DNA from: Penium margaritaceum
Taxonomy: Eukaryota > Streptophyta > Zygnematophyceae > Desmidiales > Peniaceae
Assembly: GCA_023375785.1 (NCBI GenBank)
Contig: SZWC01000574.1
Location: forward strand, 254,116 to 318,115
DNA length: 64,000 bases
Direction: 5' to 3'
Shown here in pieces: positions 24,733 through 39,100 of this stretch. The stretch's first letter is position 1. Every line of letters starts with the position of its first letter. The notes under the pieces were generated by a model. That model did no database searches and was not told where the DNA came from. It worked only from the letters and a program-made list of their open reading frames with translations. Position numbers and translations under genes: made by a program.

Positions 24733-25853
24733 GACACATTTGGGGAGTTGCTGCACACATGAATGAGATCTGAACAGGTTGGGCGCGGTCCGAGTGACGA
24801 GCGCTGCGGGAAAGATGGTGAGGCCAACACAACTGAGTGAGGTATGGATACATGACTGCTGGGAAATGTGATGAGCATCAGAGAAGCATGATGATAGCAT
24901 AAGCTGATGGTGGCAGTGCCGAGGCGCGGGCCGCGAGGCCGCAGCGCCGAGGCACGGGCCAGTAAAATCCAAGGGCTGCAGCGACGAAGCGCGGGTCGAC
25001 GAGAAGAGTAACATTGATGAACAAGGGCCGCAGTGTAGTTACACGGGCCAAGAGCGGAATCATTATGGAAGTGCCACAGCGTCAGGTTGCCAGCACGGAA
25101 GTCAGTTGGTCCAGCTTGCCGCACCGCATGTACGCGGGCTGGTGGAACAACCAAGTTGACATGCCTTGATACATCTGAGCGGGCTACGATGACTGGGATG
25201 ATAAGCAGGATGAACAGCGGCAAAGGGTGGAGGCGGGCCATAAGGCCGAGCCTGAGTGGGGGCAGGGCGAGAGCCCGGGCCGAGAAGAAAGGCATGGTTG
25301 ATTGATAAATGACCACAAAGGGCAAAGCATACAAGAGTAAAACTAGAGTTAAGTACTAGAACTAAGCTAGCCTAGGTGCCTCACCGGCTACGGTGGGCGA
25401 TACGTGAGGCGACGCCTGAGGCGTGCTTGTGCCCTAACGGCCCGTAGTGCCTTGGGCGGACTTCGCCGATGCTTTCTCTGGTGACCGGTCCAAGAGTGTG
25501 GTGTGAGGGTGCAGGTACCGTTGGAATGTAGCGAGTACCGCACCGCCAATGGTAGGTTCCCGCCGATAGCTGGACGGCGGTTGTAACGGGTAGGACTAGC
25601 CGGTAGAGTTTGGCGGGACGTAGTCGGCCGTTGTCTGCACGGGAGGAGCCATTCACCGGTTGTGGTCCATTTCGGCTGGTTGCTGCTGGAGGTGAACCAG
25701 TCTGGGATTTTCCAATATCCCCGGTGCGAGTTTTCCCATCCGCCCCAGCTGGGTATGTCATTGATAGATTTAGCTGGGAGGGATATGATGTAATGTATGC
25801 CTGTTCTTGGTGCCGGAAGAGCGTCTTGAGGTCCTTGGAGATTTTGTCTGACA
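24733..25853 (-). repeat. LTR of family A copy 2 (right)
   Basis: Lacks its first 20 or so bases because of the N join, then matches the right LTR type of copy 1 (GTAAAATCCAAGGG, GACTGGGATG). It ends TTTTGTCTGACA, followed by GACTC. Confidence 0.85.
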
Positions 25854-26063
25854 GACTCCTGTTACGATTCGTAGAAGTTAAAGTCACTTGGTAAACTTTG
25901 TCGTCATGGTCAGTGGCACATGCCAATCTTGTGAAGGCATTGCGCACAATAGCCGTGCCAAGACACCGGCTTTTTACCCTGTTTCTACCTGCAAGGTCAT
26001 GCATATTAGATGTGCACTGTGATTGGGTACTCTGACCGTGGCTGACTCGTGTTATGATTCATA
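25854..26063 (+). repeat. 190-bp satellite, array segment 5
   Basis: One monomer of the C subtype with GCCAAGACACCGGC, ended by an N. It is nearly identical to 27304-27510, which also follows the same LTR end. One of the two is probably a redundant contig end. Confidence 0.9.
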
Positions 26064-26064
26064 N

Positions 26065-27303
26065 GAGCAAAGTCATGTTGTTGGAACATAGGATTTTCTG
26101 CAGGTAGGCACTGGCTTCCGTCAATTGTTTGCAGGTCCTGTTCGAAATTGTTGCTGGTGAAAAAGGAGAGGGAGCTTTCACATAACGAGTCGTTGACAGG
26201 GTAGAGGTTGTAGTCAGGAAGCTGTGGTTGCAGAAGCTGGTGTTGCTGCTGCCTATGACCTTGCTGCAGTGTGTTTTGCTGATTAGGCGATGTTGAGTGA
26301 TGGATGTTGATGAAGAGAGAAAGGATGCAGTCAAGGGGACAGTTCAAGCTGTCGCGCTACAGAGAGGGTGGTGTGGGTGCTGATGGCAGTTGCTGTTGAT
26401 GACGTGACTGAAGTTGCTGAGTAGTAAGCTTCCATTGATGCAGCTGATGAGCACAGTGTTCAAAAGAGGAGGAGATGCGGACAAGACGACAGTTGGTACT
26501 GTCGCGTCGCGAGTGTGACACTGTTATATGAGACAACCGGTGAAGCTGCTTGGAGTGGTGGTGATCGGCGAGCTTGTTGAAGATTGGCGGAGTGAAACCG
26601 TGCTTCCAGAGCGGTATGCTTGCTGTAGATAACGGATGTGATGCTGCTGTTGCTGGTAAGCCTGCTGCTGCGACTGCTGCTGCTGCTGCTGCCGAGGTTG
26701 TGTTCCGAGCGTCAAGGAGGGATGGCAAGGTGATGAATGAGCCAGGNTGATTGATAAATGACCACAAAGGGCAAAGCATACAAGAGTAAAACTAGAGTTA
26801 AGTACTAGAACTAAGCTAGCCTAGGTGCCTCACCGGCTACGGTGGGCGATACGTGAGGCGACGCCTGAGGCGTGCTTGTGCCCTAACGGCCCGTAGTGCC
26901 TTGGGCGGACTTCGCCGATGCTTTCTCTGGTGACCGGTCCAAGAGTGTGGTGTGAGGGTGCAGGTACCGTTGGAATGTAGCGAGTACCGCACCGCCAATG
27001 GTAGGTTCCCGCCGATAGCTGGACGGCGGTTGTAACGGGTAGGACTAGCCGGTAGAGTTTGGCGGGACGTAGTCGGCCGTTGTCTGCACGGGAGGAGCCA
27101 TTCACCGGTTGTGGTCCATTTCGGCTGGTTGCTGCTGGAGGTGAACCAGTCTGGGATTTTCCAATATCCCCGGTGCGAGTTTTCCCATCCGCCCCAGCTG
27201 GGTATGTCATTGATAGATTTAGCTGGGAGGGATATGATGTAATGTATGCCTGTTCTTGGTGCCGGAAGAGCGTCTTGAGGTCCTTGGAGATTTTGTCTGA
27301 CAG
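26065..27303 (-). mobile_element. Family A fragments between N joins, probably redundant
   Basis: Internal-region sequence (26065-26746) and an LTR end (26748-27303), each bounded by a single N. The first part overlaps 24540-24731 and extends beyond it toward the primer site. The second repeats the end of the LTR at 25298-25853 almost base for base. The most economical reading is that these are overlapping contigs of copy 2 placed in series, not a third insertion. Confidence 0.65.
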
Positions 27304-30300
27304 ACTCCTGTTACGATTCGTAGAAGTTAAAGTCACTTGGTAAACTTTGTCGTCATGGTCAGTGGCACATGCCAATCTTGTGAAGGCATTGCGCACAATA
27401 GCCGTACCAAGACACCGGCTTTTTCCCCTGTTTCTACCTGCAAGGTCATGCATATTAGACGTGCACTGTGATTCGGTACTATGACCGTGGCTGACTCGTG
27501 TTATGATTCCTAGAGGTTAAAGTCACTTGGTAAACTTTGTGGTCATGGTCAGTGGCACATGCCAACTTTGTCAAGGCATTGCGCACAGTAGCCACACCGA
27601 GCCACCAGTATTCTACCTTTTTTGCAACTGTAATTTCATGCCTAGTACATCTGCACTGTGATTGGACACTTTGACCGTGGCTGACTTGTGTTATGATCAA
27701 TAGAAGTAAAAGTCACTAGGATACATTTGTGGTCATGGTCAGTGGCACATGCCAACTTTGTCAATGCATTGCGCAAAATAGCCACGCCGAGCCACCATTA
27801 TTCGACCTTGTTCATACCTGCAAGGTCATGCGCAGTATCTGTACTGTGATTGAACACTCTGACGGTGGCTGACTCGTGTCATGATTCATAGCCGTTTAAG
27901 GTACTTGGTAAACTTTGTGGTCATGGTCAGTGGCACATGCCAACTCTGTCAAGGCATTGCGCACAATAGCCGTGCCAAGCCACCGGTGTTTTAACTTGTT
28001 TATACTTGCAATGTCATTCATGTTAGTTGTACACAATGATTGGTCACTCTAACTGTGGCAGACTCGTGTTACGATTCGTTGAAGTTAGAGTCACTTGGTA
28101 AACTTTGTTGTCATGGTCAGTGGCACATGCCAACTTCGTCAAGGCATTGCGCACAATAGCCACACCAAGCCACCAGTATTCTACCTTGTTTGCACCTGCA
28201 AGGTCATGCCTAGTACCTCTGCACTGTGATTGGACACTCTCACCTTGGCTGACTTGTGTTATGATCAATATAATTAAAAGTCACTTAGTTACATTCGTTG
28301 TCATGGTCAGTGGCACATGCCAGCTTTGTCAAGGCATTGCGCACAATAGCCACACCGAGCCACCAGTATTCTACCTTGTTTATACCTGTAAGGTCATGTC
28401 CAGTATATCTGCACTGTGATTGGACACTCTGACTGTGGCTGACTCGTGTTATGATTCATAACCGTTTAAGGTACTTGGTAAACATTGTGGTCATGGTCTG
28501 TGGCACATGCCAATTTTGTCAAGGCATTGCGCACAATAGCCATGCCAAGCCATCGGGTTTTTACCTTGTTTATACCTGTAAGGTCATGCCTACATCTGAA
28601 CTGTGATTGAACACTCTGACTGTGGCTGACTCATGTTACGATTCATAGAAGTTCAAGTCACTTGGTAAACTTTGTGGTCATGGTCAGTGGCACATGCCAA
28701 CTTTGTCAAGGCATTGCGCATAATAGCCACACCGAGCCACCAGTATTCTACCTTTTTTGAACCTGCAATATCATGCATAGTACATCTGCACTGTGATTGG
28801 AGACTTTGATCGCGGCTGACTCGTGTTATGATCAATAGAAGTAAAAGTTACTTGGATACATTTGTGGTCAAGGTCAGTGGCACATGCCAACTTTGTCAAG
28901 GCATTGCGCATAATAGCCAAACTGAGCCACTAGTATTGTACCTTGTTTGCACCTGAACGATCATGCGTAGTACATCTGCACTCTGATTGGATACTCTGAC
29001 CGTGGCTGACTCGTATTACGATTCGTAAAAGATCATGCCTAGTACATCTGCATTGTTATTAGACACTCTGACCGTGGCTGACTCGTGTTATGATCAATAG
29101 AAGTACAAGTCACTTGGATACTTTTGTGGTCATGGTGAGTGGCACATGCCAAATTTGTCAAGGCATTGCACACAATAGCCACACCGAGCCATCAGTAACT
29201 GACTTGTGTTATGATTCTTAGCCGTTTAAGGTACTTGGTATACTTTGTGGTCATGGTAAGTGGCACATGCCAACTTTGTCAAGGCATTGCGCACAATGAT
29301 CGTGCCAAGCCACCGGTTTTTTACCTGGTTTATACCTGCAAGGTCATGCATATTAGATGTGCACTGTGATTGCGCACTCTTACCGTGGCTGACTCGTGTT
29401 ATGGTTCGTAGAAGTTAAAGTCACTTGGTAACCTTTGTAGTCATGGTCAGTGACACTTGCCAACTTTGTCAAGGCATTGCGCACAATAGCCACACCGAGC
29501 CACCAGTATTCTACCTTGTTTGCACCTGCAAAAGCATGCCTAGTACATCTGCACTGTGATTGGGCACTCTGACCGTGCCTGACTCGTGTTATGATCAATA
29601 GAAGTAAAGGTCACTTGGATACATTTGTGGGCATGGTCAGTGGCACATGCCAACTTTGTCAAGGCATTGCGCACAATAGCCTAACCGAGCCACCAGTATT
29701 CTACTTTGTGTATACATGTAAGGTCATTCATAGTATATCTGCAGTGTGATTGGACACTCTGACCGTGGCTGACTCGTGTAATGATTCATAGCCGTTTAAG
29801 GTACTTGGTAAACTTTGTGGTCATGGTCAGTGGCACGTGCCACCTTTGTCAAGGCATTGCGCACAACAGCCGTGCCAAGCCACAGGTTTTTTTTATATAG
29901 TTTATACCTGCAAGGTCATGCCTAGTACATCTGAACTGTGATTGGGTACTCTGACCGTGGCTGACTCGTGTTATGATTCGTAGAAGTTAAAGTCACTTGG
30001 TAATATTTGTGGTCATGGTCAGTGGCACATGCCAACTTTTTCAAGGCATTGCGCACAATAGCCACACCAAGCCACAAGTAGTCTACCTTGTTCATACCTG
30101 TAAGGTCATGCCCAGTATATCTGCACTGTGACTGGACTCTCTGACCATGGCTGACTTGTGTTATTCATAGCCGTTTAATGTACTTGATAAACTTTGTGGT
30201 CATGATCAGTGGCACGTGCTAACTTGGTCAAGGCATTGCGCACAATAGCCACACCGAGCGATGAGTATTCTACCTTGTTTGTACCTGTAAGATCATGCCT

Positions 30301-33300
30301 TGTACATCTGCACCGTCATTGGACACTCTGACCGTGGCTGACTCGTGTTATGATCAATAGACGCAAATATCACTTGGATACATTTCTGGTCATGGTCAGT
30401 GGCACATGCCAACTTTGTCAAGGCATTGCGCACAATAGCTACACCGAGCCACCAGTATTCTAACCTGTTTATACATATAAGTTCATGCCCAATATATCTG
30501 CACTGTGATTTGACACTCTGACCGTGGCTGACTCGTGTTATGATTCATAGCCGTTTAAGGTACTTGGTATACTTTGTGGTCATGGTCAGTGCCACATGCC
30601 AACTTTGTCAAGGCATTGCGTACAAAATCTGTGCCAAGCCACCGGTTTTTTTTACTTGTTTATACATGCAAGGTCATGCCTATTACATCTGAACTGTGAT
30701 TGGGCACTCTGACCGTGGCTGACTCGTGTTATGTTACGTAGAAGGTGAAGTTACTGGTTAAGCTTTGTGGCCATGGTCAGTGGCACATGCCAACTTTGTC
30801 AAGGCATTGCGCACAATAGCCACACCGAGCCACCAGTATTCTACCTTGTTTGTACCTGCAAGATCATGCCTAGTACATTTGCACTGTGATTGGACATTTG
30901 ACCGCGGCTGACTCATGCTATGATCCATAGAAGTAAAAGTCACTTGGATATATTCGTGGTAACGGTCAGTGGCACATGCCAACTTTGTCAAGGCATTGCG
31001 CAAAATAGCCAACGGAGCCACCAATATTCTACCTTGTTTCTACCTACAAGGTCATGCCCAGTATATATGCACTGTGATTGGACACTCTGACTGTGGCTGA
31101 CTCGTGTTATTATTCATAGCCGTTAAGGTTTTTGGTAAACTTTGTGGTCATGGTCAGTGGCACATGCCTAATTTGTGAAGGCATTGCGCACAATAGCCGT
31201 GCCAAGCCACCGGTTTTCTACCTTGCTTATACCTGCAACATCATGCATATTAGATGTACGCTGTGATTGGGCACTCTGTCCCTGGTTGACTCGTGTTGTG
31301 ATCAATAGAAGTAAAAGTCACATGGTAAACATTGTGGACATGGTGAGTGGCACATGCCAATTTTGTCAAGCCATTGCGCACAATAGCCACACCGGGCCAC
31401 CATTTTTCAACCTATTTTATTTCTGTAAGGTCATGCCCAGTATATATGCACTGTGATTGGACACTCTGACCGTGGCTGACTCGTATTATGATTCATAGCC
31501 GTTTAAGGTTCTTGGTAAACTTAGTGGTCATGGTCAGTGGCACATGCCAACTTTGTCAACGTATTGCGCACAATCGTCGCGCCAAGCCACCAGTTTTTTA
31601 CCCTTTTGATACCTGCAAGGTCATGCCTAGTACATCTTAACTGTGATTGGGCACTCTGACTGTGGCTGACTCGTGTTACAATTTCTAGAAGTTAAAGTCA
31701 CTTGGTAAACTCTGTGGTCATGGTCAGTGGCACATGCCGAATTTGTCAAGGCATTGCGCACAATAGCCGTCCCAAGACACCTGCTTTTTGCCCTTTTTAT
31801 ACATGTAAGGTCATGCATATTAGATGTGCTGCGTGATTGGGTACTCTGACTGTGGCTGACTCGTGTTATGATTCGTATAATCTAAAGTTACTTGGTCATC
31901 TTTGTGGTCATGGTCAGTGGCACATGCCAACTTTGTCAAGGCATTGCGCACAATAGCCACACCGATCCACCGGTATTCTACCTTCTTTGCACTTGCAAGA
32001 TCATGCCTAGCACATCTGCATTGTGATTGGACACTCTGACAGTGGCTGACTCGTGTTATGATGCATAGTTGTTTAAGGTACATGGTAAACTTTGTGGTCA
32101 TGGTCAGTGGCACATGCCAACTTTGTCAAGGTAATACGCAAAATAGCCGTGCCAAGCCACCAGTGTTTCACCTTGTCTATACCTGCAAGGTCATGCCTAA
32201 TACATCTGAACTGTGATAGGGCACTCTGACTCTAGCTGACCCGTGTTACGATTCGTAGAAGTTAAAGTCACTTGGTAAACTTTGTGGTCATGGTCAGTGG
32301 TACATGCTAACTTTGTCAAGGCATTCCGCACAATAGCCACACCGAGTCACCAAAATTCTACATTGTTTGCACCTGCATGATCATGCCTGGTACATCTGCA
32401 CTGTGATTGGACACTTTGACCATGGCTGACTCGTGTTATGATCAATAGAAGTATAAGTCACTTGGATACATTTGTGGACATGGTTGGGGGCACATGTCAA
32501 CTTTGTCAGGGCATTATACGCAATAGCCACACCGAGCCACCAGTTTTCTACCTTTTTTTATACCTGTAAGGTCGTGCCCAGTATATATGCACTATGATTG
32601 GACACTCTGACCGTGGCTGACTCTTGTAATTATTCATAGCTGTTTAAGGTTATTGGTGTACTTTGTGGTCACGGTCAGTGGCACATGCCAAGCCACCGTT
32701 TTTTTTACCTTTTTTATACCTGTAAGGTCATGCCTATTACATCTAAACTGTGATTGGGCACTCTGCTTGTGGCTGACTCGTGTTACAATTTGTAGAAGTT
32801 CAATTCACTTGGTAAACATTGTGTTCATGGTCAGTGACACATGCCAACTTTCTAAAGGCATTGCGCACAATAGCCGTCCCAAGACACCGGGTTTTTACCC
32901 TGTTCATACCTGCAAGGTCATGCATATTAGATGTGCACTGTGATTGGGTACTCTGACCGTGGCTGACTCGTGTTCTGATTCGTAGAATTTATAGTAACTT
33001 GGTAATCTTTGTGGTCATGGTCAGTGGCACATGCCAACTTTGTCAAGGCATTGCGCATAACAGCCACACCGAACCACCAGTATTATACCTTGTTTGCACC
33101 TGCAAGATCATGCGTAGTACATCTGCACTGTGATTGGACACTCTGACAGTTGCTGACTCGTGTTATGATTAATAGAAGTAAAAGTCACTTATATACATTT
33201 GTGGTCATGGTCAGTGGCACATGCCAACTTTGTCAAGGCATTGCGCACAATAGCCACACCGAGCCGACAGTATTCTGCCTTGTTTACCTGCAAGGTCATG

Positions 33301-35496
33301 CCCAGTATACCTGTACTGTGATTGGACACTCTGACCGTGGCTGCCTCGTGCTATGATTCGTGGCCGTTTAAGGTACTTGGTAAACTTTGTGGTCATGGTC
33401 AGTGGCACATGCCAGCTTTGTCAAGGCATTGCGCACAATATCCTGCAAGGTCATGCGTAGTACATCTGAACTGTGATTGGGTAGTCTGACTGTGGCTGAC
33501 TCGTGTTACGTTTTGTAGAAGTTTAAGTCACTTGGTAAGCTTTGTGGTCGTGGTCAGTGTCACATGCCAGCTTTGTCAAGGCATTGCGCACAATAGCCAC
33601 AGCGAGCCACCAGTATTCAACCTTGTTGTACCTGCAAAATCATGCCTAGTACATTTGCACTGTGATTGGACACTCTGACCGTGGCTGACTCGTGTCATGA
33701 TCAATAGAAATAAAAATCACTTGGGTGTATTCGTGGTCATGGTCAGTGGCACGTGCCAACTTTGTCAAGACATTGTGCAAAATAGCCACACTGATCCACC
33801 AGTATTCTGCCTTGTTTATACTTGCAACGTCATGCCCACGATATCTGCACTGTGATTGGACACTCTGACTGTGGCTGACTCGTGTTATGATTCATAACCG
33901 TTTAAGGAACCTGGTAAACTTTGTGGTCATGGTCAGTGGCACATGCCAACTTTGTCAAGGCACTGCGCACAATAGCTGTGCCAAGCCCCAAGTTTTCTAC
34001 CTTGTTTATACCTGTAAGGTCACGCATATTAGATGTGCACTGTGATTGGGCACTCTGACCATGGTTGACTCGTGTTACAAGTCGTAGAAGATAAAGTAAC
34101 TTGGCAAAGTTTGTGGTCATGGTCAGTGGCACATGCCAACTTTGTCAAGGCATTGCGCACAATAGCCACAACGAGCCACCAGTATTATACCTTGTTTGCA
34201 CCTGCAAAATCATGCCTAGTACATCTCCACTGTGATTGGACACTCTGACTGTGGCTGACTCGTGTCATGATCAATAGAAGTAAAAGTCACTTGGATACAT
34301 TTGTGGTCATGGTCAGTGGTACATGCCAACTTTGTCAAGGTATCGCGCACAATAGCCACACCGAGCCACCAGTATTCTACCTTGTTTATACCCATAAGTT
34401 CATTCCTAGTACATCTGCACTGTGATTGGACACTTTGACAGTGGCTGACTCGTGTTATGATTCATAGCTTTTTAATGTACTTGGAAAACTTTGTGGTCAT
34501 GTTCAGTGGCACATGCCAACTTTGTCGAGGCATTGCGCACAATAGCCGTGCCAAGCCACCGGTATTCTACCTTGTTTGCACCTGCAAGATCATGCCTTGT
34601 ACATCTGCACTGTGATTGGACACTCTAACCGTGGTTGACTCGTGTTATGATCAATAGAAGTAAAAGTCACTTGGATACCTTCGTGGTCATGGTCAGTGGC
34701 ACATGCCATTCTTGTCAAGGCATTGCACACAATAGCCACAAAGAGACAGCAGTATTTTACCTTGTTTATACCTGTAAGGTCATGCCTAGTATATTTGCAC
34801 TGTGATTGGACACTCTGACCATGGCTGACTCGTGTTATGATTCATAGCCGTTTAAGGTACTTGGTAAACTTTGCGGTGATGAAAAGTGGCACATACCATC
34901 TTTGTCAAGGCATTGCGCACAATACCCGTGCCAAGCCACCGTTTTTGTTGCCTTGTTCATGCCTGCAAGGTCATGCCTAGTACATCTGAACAATGATTGG
35001 GCACTCTGACCTTGGCTGACTCGTGTTACGATTTGTAGAAGTTAACTCACTTGGTAAACTTTGTTTTCATGATCATTGGCAAATCCCAACTTTGTCAAGG
35101 CATTGCGCACAATAGCCACACCGAGCCACCAGTATTCTACACGTTTGGTACTTGTAAGATCATGCCTAGTACATCTGCAGTGTGATTGGACACTCTGATT
35201 GTGGCTGACTCGTGTTATGATCAATAGAAGTAAAAGTCACTTGGATACATTTGTGGTCATGGTCAGTGGCACATGCCAACTTTGTCAAGGCATTGCACAC
35301 AATAGCCACACCGAGCCACCAGTATTCTACCTTGTTCATACCTGCAAAATCATGCCCAGTATATATGCACTGTGATCCGACACTCTGACCGTGGCTGACT
35401 CGTGTTATGATCAATAGAAGTAAAAATCACTTGGATACATTTGTGGTCATGGTCGGTGGCACATGCAAAATTTGTCAAGGCATTGCACACAATAGC
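27304..35496 (+). repeat. 190-bp satellite, array segment 6
   Basis: About 43 monomers in mostly trimeric order, with several shortened monomers (near 29027, 29195, 32690 and 33440). The stretch 28721-29200 shares a private deletion junction with 19988-20470. The segment ends in ATAGC at 35492-35496. Confidence 0.95.
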
Positions 35497-36109
35497 TGTC
35501 AGATATATGACTCCGACAAGGTCCTTCTCATACATCCCTTGGATAATCCGAGCTCTCGTTATCGGTTCAGGTCCCGCACCAAACCTCCTTGGCAACGGCT
35601 GGTCGGTCTTGACCGTTCCATCAGAGTCAAGCCGCCCCTAATAAGCGACCACGTCGCCACGCGTGCGGCTAGCGAAAAGAAGCCGTTAATACCCGATTTA
35701 TCCTGTTCTGCTGTATATGAGGAGGATGTTTATTCCCTCCCATAGTTCAACCATAACAGTTCTACCCATCCTGTTCCCTTTGGTTCCGCGCATTTGCCGC
35801 CGTGTCTTCGCTCTGCTCGTACTTCGCATTTCTTGCCTTCGCCAGCCTCTCACAGCTCTCAACTCTTTGGTCTGTCACTCTCGCTCCTTTGCTCAGTCCT
35901 CAATCAGTCATCACTCGTCTTTCCTCTGAGCTCTCTCTCTCAACATCCGGTCTCCCTCGTCTCCTCTTGAACCTTGGCCTCTATCAAGCTCTGTGACTAA
36001 CTCCTCGGGAACGCTCTTGCTTACGGCACTTTGGTACCGGACTCGTGGTTGTTCCGATGCATCTGCTTGCTTCTGGTACTGCTGCTCTCGTGCCTGCATT
36101 CTTCTGACA
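35497..36109 (+). mobile_element. Solo LTR of family B
   Basis: A single 613-bp LTR from TGTCAGATATATG to CATTCTTCTGACA, with the target duplication ATAGC on both sides (35492-35496 and 36110-36114). It carries the family marks CGGCTAGCG, AAGCCGTT and GGAGGATGTTTATTCC. Solo LTRs arise by recombination between the two LTRs of one element. Confidence 0.9.
35712..35720 (+). promoter_or_regulatory. Probable TATA box in solo LTR
   Basis: TGTATATGA lies just before GGAGGATGTTTATTCC, the same arrangement as in the other family B LTRs. Confidence 0.45.
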
Positions 36110-39100
36110 ATAGCCACACCGAGCCACCAGTATTCTACCCTGTTTATACCTGTAATGTCATGCCTAGTATATCTGCACTGTGATTGGACACTCGGACCGT
36201 GGCTGACTCGTGTCATGCTTCATAGACGTTTATGGTACTTGGTAAACTTTGTAGTCATGGTAAGTGGCACATGCCAACTTTGTCAAGACATTGCGCACAA
36301 TAGCCGTACCAAGCCACCGGTTTTTTACCTTGTCTATACCTACAAGGTCATGCCTAGTACATCTGAACTGTGATTGGGCACTCTGACTGTGGCTGACTTG
36401 TGTTATGATCAATAGAAGTAAAAGTCAATTGGGTACATTTGTGGTCATGGTCAGTGGCACATGCCAACTTTGTCAAGGCATTGCACACATTAGCCACACC
36501 AAGCCACCAGTATTCTACCTTGTTTATACCTGCAAGGTCATGCCCAGTATATCTGCACTGTGATTGGACACTCTGACCGTGGCTGACTCGTGTTACGATT
36601 CGTAGAAGTTAAAGTCACTTGGTAAACTTTGTGGTCATGGTCAGTGGCACATGCCAACTTTGTCAAGGCATTGCGCACAATAGCCGTCCCAAGACACCAA
36701 ACTTTTTCCCTGTTTTTACCTGCAATGTCATCCACATTAGATGTGCACTGTGATTGGGTACTCTGACCGTGGCTGACGCGTGTTATGATTCGTAGAATTT
36801 AAAGTCACTTGGTAATCTTTGTGGTCATGGTCAGTGGCTCATGCCAACTTTGTCAATACATTGCGCACAATAGCCACACCGAGCCACCGGTATTCTACCA
36901 TGTTTGCAATTGCAAGACCATGCCAAGTACATCTGCACTGTGATTGGACACTCTGACCATGGCTGACTTGTGTTATGATGAATACAAGTAAAAGTCACTT
37001 GGGTACATTTGTGGTCATGGTCAGTGGCACATGCCAACATTGTCAATGCATTGCGCACATTAGCCACACCAATCCACCAGTATTCTACATTGTTTATACC
37101 TGCAAGGTGATGCCCAATATATCTGCACTGTGATTGGACACTCTGACCGTGGCTGACTCGTGTTATGATTCATAGCCGTTTAAGGTACTTGGTAAACTTT
37201 GTGGTCATGGTATGTGGCACATGCCATCTTTGTCAAGGCATTGCGCACAATAGCTTTGCCAACCCACCGGTTTTTTACCTTGTTTATACCTGGAAGGTCA
37301 TGCCTAGTACATCTGAAGTGTGATTGGGCACTCTGACCGTGGCTGACTCATGTTTCATTTCGTAGAAGTTAAAGTCACTTGTTGACCTTCGTGGTCATGG
37401 TCAGTGGTACATGCCAACTTTGTCAAGGCATTGCGCACAATAGCCACACCAACCAGTAGTCTACATTGTTTGAACCTGCAATATCATTCCTAATACATTT
37501 GCACTATGATTGGACACATTGACCGTGGCTGACTCGTGTTATGATCAATAGAAGTAAAAGTCACTTGGATATATACATGGTCATGGTCAGTGGCACCTGC
37601 CAACTTTGTCAAGGCATTGCGCAAAATAGCCAACCAAGCCACCGGTATTCTACCTTGTTTATACCTGCAAGGTCATGCCCGGTACATCTGCACTGTGATT
37701 TAACACTCTGACTGTGGCTGACTCGTGTTATGATTCATAGCCGTTTAATGTACTTGGTATACGTTGTGGTCCTGGTCAGTGGTACATGCCAACTTTGTCA
37801 AGGCATTGCGCACAATAGCCGTGCCAAGCCACTGGTTTATAACCTTATTTATACCTGCAAGGTCATGCATATTAGATGTACGCTGTGATTGGGCACTCTG
37901 ACCGTGGCTGACTTGTGTTATGATTCCTAGAAGTTAAAGGCACTTGGTAAACTCTGTGGCCACAGTGAGTGGCACATGCCAACATTATAAAGGCATTGCG
38001 CACACCGAGCCAGCAGTATTCTACCTTGTTTGCACCTGCAAGCTCATGCCTAGTACATCTGCACTTTGATTGGACACTCTGACAGTCGCTGACTCGTGAT
38101 ATGATCAATAGAAGTAAAAGTCACTTGGATACATTTGTGGTCATGGTCAGTGGCACATGCCAACTTTGTTAAGGCATTGCGCACAATAGCCACACCAAGC
38201 CACCAGTATTCAACCTTGTTTGTACCTGCAAGGTCATGCCCAGTATATCTCAACTATGATTGGACACTCTGACCGTGGCTGACTCGTGTTATGATTCATA
38301 GCCGTTTAAGGTTCTTGGTAAACTTTGTGGTCATGGTCAGTGGCACATGCCAAATTTGTCAAGGCATTGCGTACAATAGCCGTGCCAAGCCACCGGGTTC
38401 TTACCTTGTTTATACCTGTAAGGGCATGCATATTAGATGTGCAATGTAATTGGGCACTCTGACCGTGGGTGACTCATGTTACAATTTGTAGAAGTTAAAG
38501 TCACTTGGTACACTTTGTATTCATGGCCAGTGGCACATGCCAACTTTGTCAAGGCATTGCGCACAATAGCCCCAGCGAGGCACCAGTATTCTACCTTGTT
38601 TGTACCTGTAAGATCATGCCTAGTACATCTGCACTGTGATTGGACACTCTGACCGTGGCTGACTCATGTTATGATCAATAGAAGCAAAAGTCACTTGGAT
38701 ACATTTGTGGTCATGGTCGGAGGCACATGCCAACTTTGTCAAGGCAATCCGCACAATAGCCATACCAAGCCACTATTATTCTAGCTTGTTTATACCTGCA
38801 AGGTCATCCCCAGTGCATCTGCACTGTGATTGGACACTCTGACCGTGGCTGACTTGTGTTATGATTCGTAGCTGTTTAATGTACTTGGTAAACTTTGTGG
38901 TCATGGTTAGTGGTTCATGCCAACTTTGTCAAGGCATTGCGCACAATAGCCGTGCCAAGCCACCAATGTTCTGCCTTGTTTGCACCTGCAAGATCATGCC
39001 TAGTACATCTGCACTGTGATTGGACACTCTGACCTTGGCTAACTCGTGTTATGATCAATAGAAGTAAATGTCACTTGGATACAATTGTGGTCATGGTCAG

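Larger units (their letters stand above)
22058..25853 (-). mobile_element. Non-autonomous LTR retrotransposon, family A, copy 2
   Basis: Left LTR 22058-23519, internal region 23520-24731, right LTR 24733-25853, all on the minus strand. GACTC flanks both ends (22053-22057 and 25854-25858), a clean 5-bp target duplication. The left LTR shares private variants with the left LTR of copy 1 (for example AAACTCGAAGGGCC), and so does the satellite on its left, so copies 1 and 2 come from one insertion. Two N joins (22673 and 24732) lie inside; the internal region is incomplete and the primer site is not assembled. It is a fossil. Confidence 0.85.

Noticed and set aside
26065-27303. Third independent family A insertion
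   Set aside because: It is bounded by N joins and repeats the end of copy 2 and its flanking monomer almost exactly. A redundant contig is more likely.
35497-36109. A tRNA gene from GGTTCAGGTCCCGCACC near 35562
   Set aside because: No matching A box or cloverleaf pairing is seen, and the sequence is part of a family B LTR.
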